Positions 59,627 to 64,000 of a stretch of DNA of 64,000 nt are shown here, one piece after another. The first letter of the stretch is position 1; every line of letters begins with the position of its first letter. Made by a program: the position numbers and the translations under genes. This DNA is from Epiperipatus broadwayi. Taxonomy: Eukaryota > Onychophora > Udeonychophora > Euonychophora > Peripatidae. The notes beneath the pieces are model-generated. The model was given only the letters and a program-made list of their open reading frames with translations, was not told the DNA's origin and did no database searches. Location of the stretch: positions 2,241,550 to 2,305,549 of the forward strand of contig JAQFVV010000150.1 of assembly GCA_028023455.1 (NCBI GenBank), read 5' to 3'.

Positions 59627-60410
59627 ATCAATTTTAATAAAATTTGGTTAGTTGAATAGAAAGTATATTATACAGTTTAATATTAATAGGTTTAAAGTAT
59701 TATACTTATATACTCAGAATATTTTTTAAAAATTTCAAAGATTTCATGATACTAAGAATATAAATTCTCCTGTTATCCCTATGACCTGATTTTGAATCCA
59801 GACTAGGTAAACTTGAAAGTTTTTTCAAGTTCTAATGGAAATAAAATCCTTTATAAGCAGTCAATCCAATTAATTCTCCAAATATTTATCAGCAAACATG
59901 TATCTAGTTATTCTTAGGAGGTAACATTTTACTCAGCAATGCATTTTACTTTTTGACTATTTTCTGAGGAATTGTTGTAGAGATCTTTAACCGGAAATGT
60001 GAATTTTCAAGATTTATAAAGCTAATCTCTGATCATCTTTTCTAGATTATATACATTTTGATAAAATTTATTGATTTATACAGTTTAACATTAATAAGTT
60101 TAAAGTATTATATGTATATACTCACAATATTTTAAAAAACGTCAAAGATTTCATGGTACTAAGGATATAAATTCTCCTGTTATCCCTATAATCTGGTATT
60201 GTATCTGGAGTAGTTCTAATTGAAATGATAATCCTTTTCAAGCATTCAATCCAATTAATGATCCAAATATTTATCAGCAAACACTAGTTATTCTTGAAAG
60301 GAAACTTTATATTCTGCAATACATTTTACTTTTTGATTCTTCTCTGAGGAATTGTTGAAGAGATTTCTAACCTGAAATGTGAATTTTCGAGATTTTTAAC
60401 TATTCTGCAT
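59627..60410 (+). repeat. 408-bp tandem duplication, two diverged copies
   Basis: CAGTTTAATATTAATAGGTT (59673) recurs as CAGTTTAACATTAATAAGTT (60081). Shared further on are ATATAAATTCTCCTGTTATC, AAATATTTATCAGCAAACA and GAGGAATTGTTG. A preceding part near 59385 (ATAAAGCTAAACTCCGACCA) matches 60020, suggesting a third partial unit now split by the SINE insertion. Confidence 0.85.
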
Positions 60411-61049
60411 ATGAATCAAATAAACCTTTAGATGATTTTAATAAAAAGCAATAATAGTAGTTATTTAATTTAATCATATTTTTTAAATCAAAAAATTACT
60501 CTCTGCAACATTAAGATAAAATAATTGAAAAATGACTGGTTCAACAATATCAGAATAGTTGTTTGAGATGGAACTCCTTTAATACAAACATTATGAAAAT
60601 GAAATCAGAAGTTAATTTGCTATTAGTAGAATCTTTCAAGATGGACAGATGTTAAAGACATAATTAATAATCATTTAAGAGAAGAAGAACTATGGAGATT
60701 ATAATAATTATTATGAGTATTAATATTATTGTGTTGAATTTATAAATAAATATCACTGGATAAGTTCATCATTATTAAAAGTTTATCAGAATTCAACATA
60801 TTTAATGACTAATATAACACAATGTAGAAGGGAAATATTCACACTATATACAATAGTTGAACCAATTGAGAAAGATGTTCTAACAAAACACAGAATAGTT
60901 TACAAATCACTGTGAGTTATATTTATATTAAAATATTGTAGCATTTTTAGTGTTTGATTTTGTATATAAATATTTGCTTGTGATTTGATTAGTCAGAATT
61001 ATTGCATATATCAAAATATGTGCTTCATGATATATGTATGAAAATAAAT
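60411..61049. other. AT-rich DNA, nothing recognised
   Basis: No frames with motifs and no repeat family recognised. Confidence 0.5.
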
Positions 61050-61285
61050 TAAAACAGGAAATACTCTCAGATCCAAGGCTACTCAAAGCCACGAGCTAAA
61101 AACTAGTCTGGGGATATTGGGTGAGTAGGCACTAGATAGGAATTTTATGCACAAGCGTTCTGGCATCTATTGATTACTCTGGCTTGCACTGAGTGGCACT
61201 ATTGTATGGAGAGTTTTGCCTGTTTTAATAAGTTATGAGCAAGCATAGGAAATGATGATCATGGATGTTTAGTGGTTTAATACCA
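61050..61285. mobile_element. Foldback element, copy C (internally deleted)
   Basis: The left arm is reduced to TTAAAACAGGAAA and jumps directly into the central TCTCAGATCCAAGGCT. The right arm is complete (GAGTAGGCACTAGATAGG to GGAGAGTTTTGCCTG) and followed by the outer GTTATGAGCAAGCATAGG and GTTTAGTGGTTTAATA. This is a partial deletion copy. Confidence 0.83.
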
Positions 61286-61414
61286 ATCCGATAGTGGTGG
61301 CTATGATTATTAAAGAACCAAAGATACCAAAATGTATGGGTACTAAACTGAGTTCAGACCAATATGACTATATAAGCTAATGAGCTTGGATTAAAAATAT
61401 TATTGTGATTTCCA

Positions 61415-61720
61415 ATTTTAGCCTCATAGTTTTGTAGTTAAGTAGAGATAAAAGGTAGTTGCTGGGGGGTTGCATTAGGTCCTAAGACCTAGTTGCAGTG
61501 CCCTCAGATCCAAGGCTCCTCACTGATGAAAGCCACAAGCTAGAAACTAGTCTGGGGATATTGGATAAGTAAGCACTAAATAGTAATTTTATGCACAAGC
61601 CTTCTGGCATCCATTGGTTACTCTGGCTTGCACTGAGTGGCACTACTGTATGGAGAGTTTTGCCTATTTTAATAACAATTATGAGCAAGCTTAAAAATAG
61701 TGACCATATGATATGTAGAC
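61415..61720. mobile_element. Foldback element, copy D (left arm lost)
   Basis: It starts in the centre (AGTAGAGATAAAAGGTAGTT, GCATTAGGTCCTAAGACC), which is the reverse complement of the centre of copy A. It continues through CCTCACTGATGAAAGCCACA and the right arm to GGAGAGTTTTGCC, then TTATGAGCAAGC. It lies in tandem with copy C, 130 bp downstream. Confidence 0.83.
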
Positions 61721-64000
61721 AAATTATGTGACAATAGCCTATGTTTATTAACACCAGTGTGTTGCCAAGGTAACCTCTAAATTGCCACAACAAATTCAAT
61801 ATTTCAGATGTCAAGTGTGGGATATCATGTGACTTATGACTGTGAACTATCTAACTTCATGCAAAATTATATATAATTAATTATATGCAAAGGCAGTAAA
61901 GATTTTATAGCATATTGGTTAGTAGATAGTCATGACCTGTGATCTGAGTCCATGCTGACTGACGAAAACTTGGACTTTTTATCACTTTATAATAAGTGCA
62001 ACTTTTACTTTTTATATGGACTATTTAGTCAATCTAGTTAACTAGCCAAAATATGTCCCTATCTTTAGTTTAATGGTAAAACAAAAATATTAAGATTTAT
62101 AAAGTAAGCAAGAATATGAGCCAAAATTGATTCAGGCATTAAATTTCTCACAATAGACAAACTTTATATGTGCTGGCAGTGAAAAAGCAGAATACTTTAG
62201 ACCAGTCAACTGCAATACATGGAAAGATGCATACATAAAAATACCGTATGATTTTATATAAATTTTCTACTTTCTTGCAATAAATTTTCTATTTCTTTGC
62301 AATAAGACCACTTAAGGTATTTTATAATAATTAGTCCATTTTTATGTAATATAAATATTTTTTATTAAATCGCTAATAAAAATGTATATTTCAGTGTGTG
62401 TTCTTTATTTTATCCCATTTCCATGACTGTTATTCATTACATCTAGCTCATCTGATGAGTGAAAGCTATTTGTGAATGCAGCATAGTGCGAGAGGATAGT
62501 CTGAGTATTAGATGTTTGTGATATGTGGAGATAAAATAGGCAAGAAATGAATGATAAAAATTCAAACAATTTGAATATAAATATATTATAACGACGCTTT
62601 TCACACTTATATATGATAAAATAAAATCTTTTTGAGTCATATCATATTGCAATAGTCCAGGGGCTATCAGATTCCACATCTGTCTATGGTCAGACCTAGG
62701 ATCTTTGGGTAGGATGCTGGAGATGATGTGATGAAGTACATAAATAATGATTGCATCTACTTTCAATTGACTGGCTCTAAGCATGTTTACTAAATATAGA
62801 TATAATTTAGATTAGTTCATCCACCTCACACCTTTTTCTTCGTTTCTGTTATGCTCCAGTATTCAAACCCAGGGAGAATTCACCTTCAACTCTCTTAACA
62901 TTCTCTCATTTAAAATTTATTTAAATATACTAGGTATAAATACTAACTAAGATAGTATCACTTTGCTTTTTAAAAGTTTATTAATGTTTATAACTCATTG
63001 GAATGTAGTTACTTTCGTTTCAGTTATATATATATATGAGTGTGTGTGTATATATATATATTCATAGTTATTTGATTGAAATTTGTGTATATAAGGTTTA
63101 AAACTAACTTAATTAGACTTATCAATTGCCTGAAAAAATAATGATTTGTTATTCTTTTCTGCTAAGTAATGTGAGCCTAATCTTAAATATATGCTGGGAA
63201 TTAAATAAAAGTTTTATATATAAAAAAGTTAATATTTCTATACAATCACCACTATATTTTCTTCAGTCTTTTCTTTTTAACATTATAAGAATGTATACTT
63301 TTTAAAAAATTTTAAAACTTGTGTCCTCATTTCCATTCTCAAAGATTATTGGTTGAAGAGTTTTAAACAATAACAAAGCTATTTGTTAAAGAAAAATGAT
63401 TATTAAAATTTTTTAATGAATAATCTTTGATAATAAAAAAAAGAAATAATTTATATTCCTGTCAATTAAAAAAGAGCAAATTTAAAAAGATGTGTTTGTG
63501 ATTGCATAGAAATATTAGCTATTTAAGTTTAATTTATTCTATAAAATTGCTTTATTTGATTGTCAAAGTATAATGACTGAACTAAAAAATAAAGAAGACC
63601 ATTTTTTCTTTCATACAATCTAATCAAAATAGTGTTAAATCATATACTTGGATTTTCCTTCATAGAATTATAAATAATTACCTGTATTGAAGATACATTT
63701 TTTAACATCAAATACTGTTTAGACTAGAATTAAACACCAATTCCTAAATATTGTGGTGGTAATAAGTTTTGGAACCATGGTAGTGTTGTAATTTAATGAT
63801 GGAAATAATATCTAAGCTAGATCTAAAAACTGTTTTATCAATTTTAAACATTAACAATCTATGGATTAGTAATTAATACATAGCCAGCAATAAATTGTAT
63901 TAATAAACACAACACTTTATAAATAAAATAAAAATAGAAATATATATTGTTTGCATGAAGGTTTGCAATATTGACATTTTAGTTGTACTTATCTGTTGAA
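61721..64000. other. AT-rich flank, no gene recognised
   Basis: A tRNA-like patch, TTGGTTAGTAGATAGTCATG followed by GATCTGAGTCC, lies near 61917-61955 but has no complete cloverleaf. Otherwise AT-rich with (TA)n/(TG)n at about 63028-63061. The minus-strand frame 62443-62784 is not recognisable. Confidence 0.5.

Noticed and set aside
61917-61965. tRNA gene
   Set aside because: A B-box-like GATCTGAGTCC is present but there is no acceptor stem or anticodon arm; at most a tRNA-like SINE scrap.

Overview
The window is nuclear DNA from an animal, almost certainly an invertebrate. It is strongly AT-rich, carries long (AAT)n/(ATT)n and (TA)n microsatellites, has a spliced gene with good GT-AG sites, and is packed with RTE, Penelope-like, L1/Tx1-like, jockey-like and hAT remnants. 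A mollusc or chelicerate would fit this repeat mix, but nothing seen fixes the phylum. There are no operons, no CRISPR array, and no tRNA or rRNA gene that I can support.

One host gene is visible, on the + strand. An exon at 31011-31160 encodes a membrane span and a cysteine-rich stretch. The terminal exon at 58690-58936 encodes a Ser/Pro/Asp-rich tail with a stop codon. The two exons join in phase and are separated by about 27.5 kb. The elements between 31.2 and 58.7 kb therefore lie in its last intron. Its 5' exons were not found. I do not recognise the protein.

Layout: 1-4.0 kb is AT-rich DNA with a 38-bp tandem repeat and a fossil RTE LINE carrying a nested foldback fragment. 4.3-6.6 kb holds GC-richer LTR-like blocks. 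7.49-9.39 kb is a ~395-bp satellite that switches from direct to inverted orientation. 10.98-14.3 kb is the best-preserved mobile element, an RTE retrotransposon with recognisable endonuclease and reverse transcriptase but two frame breaks, one of them a 193-bp tandem duplication. 15.4-15.9 kb is a foldback element with further copies at 43.3, 61.05 and 61.4 kb. 17.7-19.5 kb holds degenerate satellites, 21.4-22.05 kb a third RTE copy, 23.4-25.2 kb a Penelope-like remnant with a long microsatellite, 26.3 and 27.5-28.2 kb inverted repeats, and 28.5-30.5 kb a LINE ORF1-like pseudogene.

Inside the intron: a fossil of an uncharacterised multicopy protein family (32.6-33.4 kb), a fairly young Penelope-like element with GIY-YIG endonuclease (36.1-37.4 kb), a 5'-truncated L1/Tx1-like LINE with poly-A and target duplication (37.7-39.5 kb), a short RTE piece (42.2 kb), two hAT-type elements with 8-bp target duplications (48.1 and 52.1 kb), more Penelope-like fragments (51.5-53.7 kb), a SINE (53.24 kb), a terminal-inverted-repeat element (53.73-54.60 kb) and two decayed LINEs pointing toward each other (54.9-57.8 kb). 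Downstream of the gene are a second SINE copy, a 408-bp tandem duplication and two foldback copies.

The genes do not act as a system. This is one host gene embedded in layers of mobile DNA. I found no clear undescribed biological system. The most worthwhile leads are the unidentified membrane protein, the direct/inverted satellite, the foldback family and the near-perfect hairpin at 26.3 kb. All family calls rest on reading motifs by eye; no search was run.
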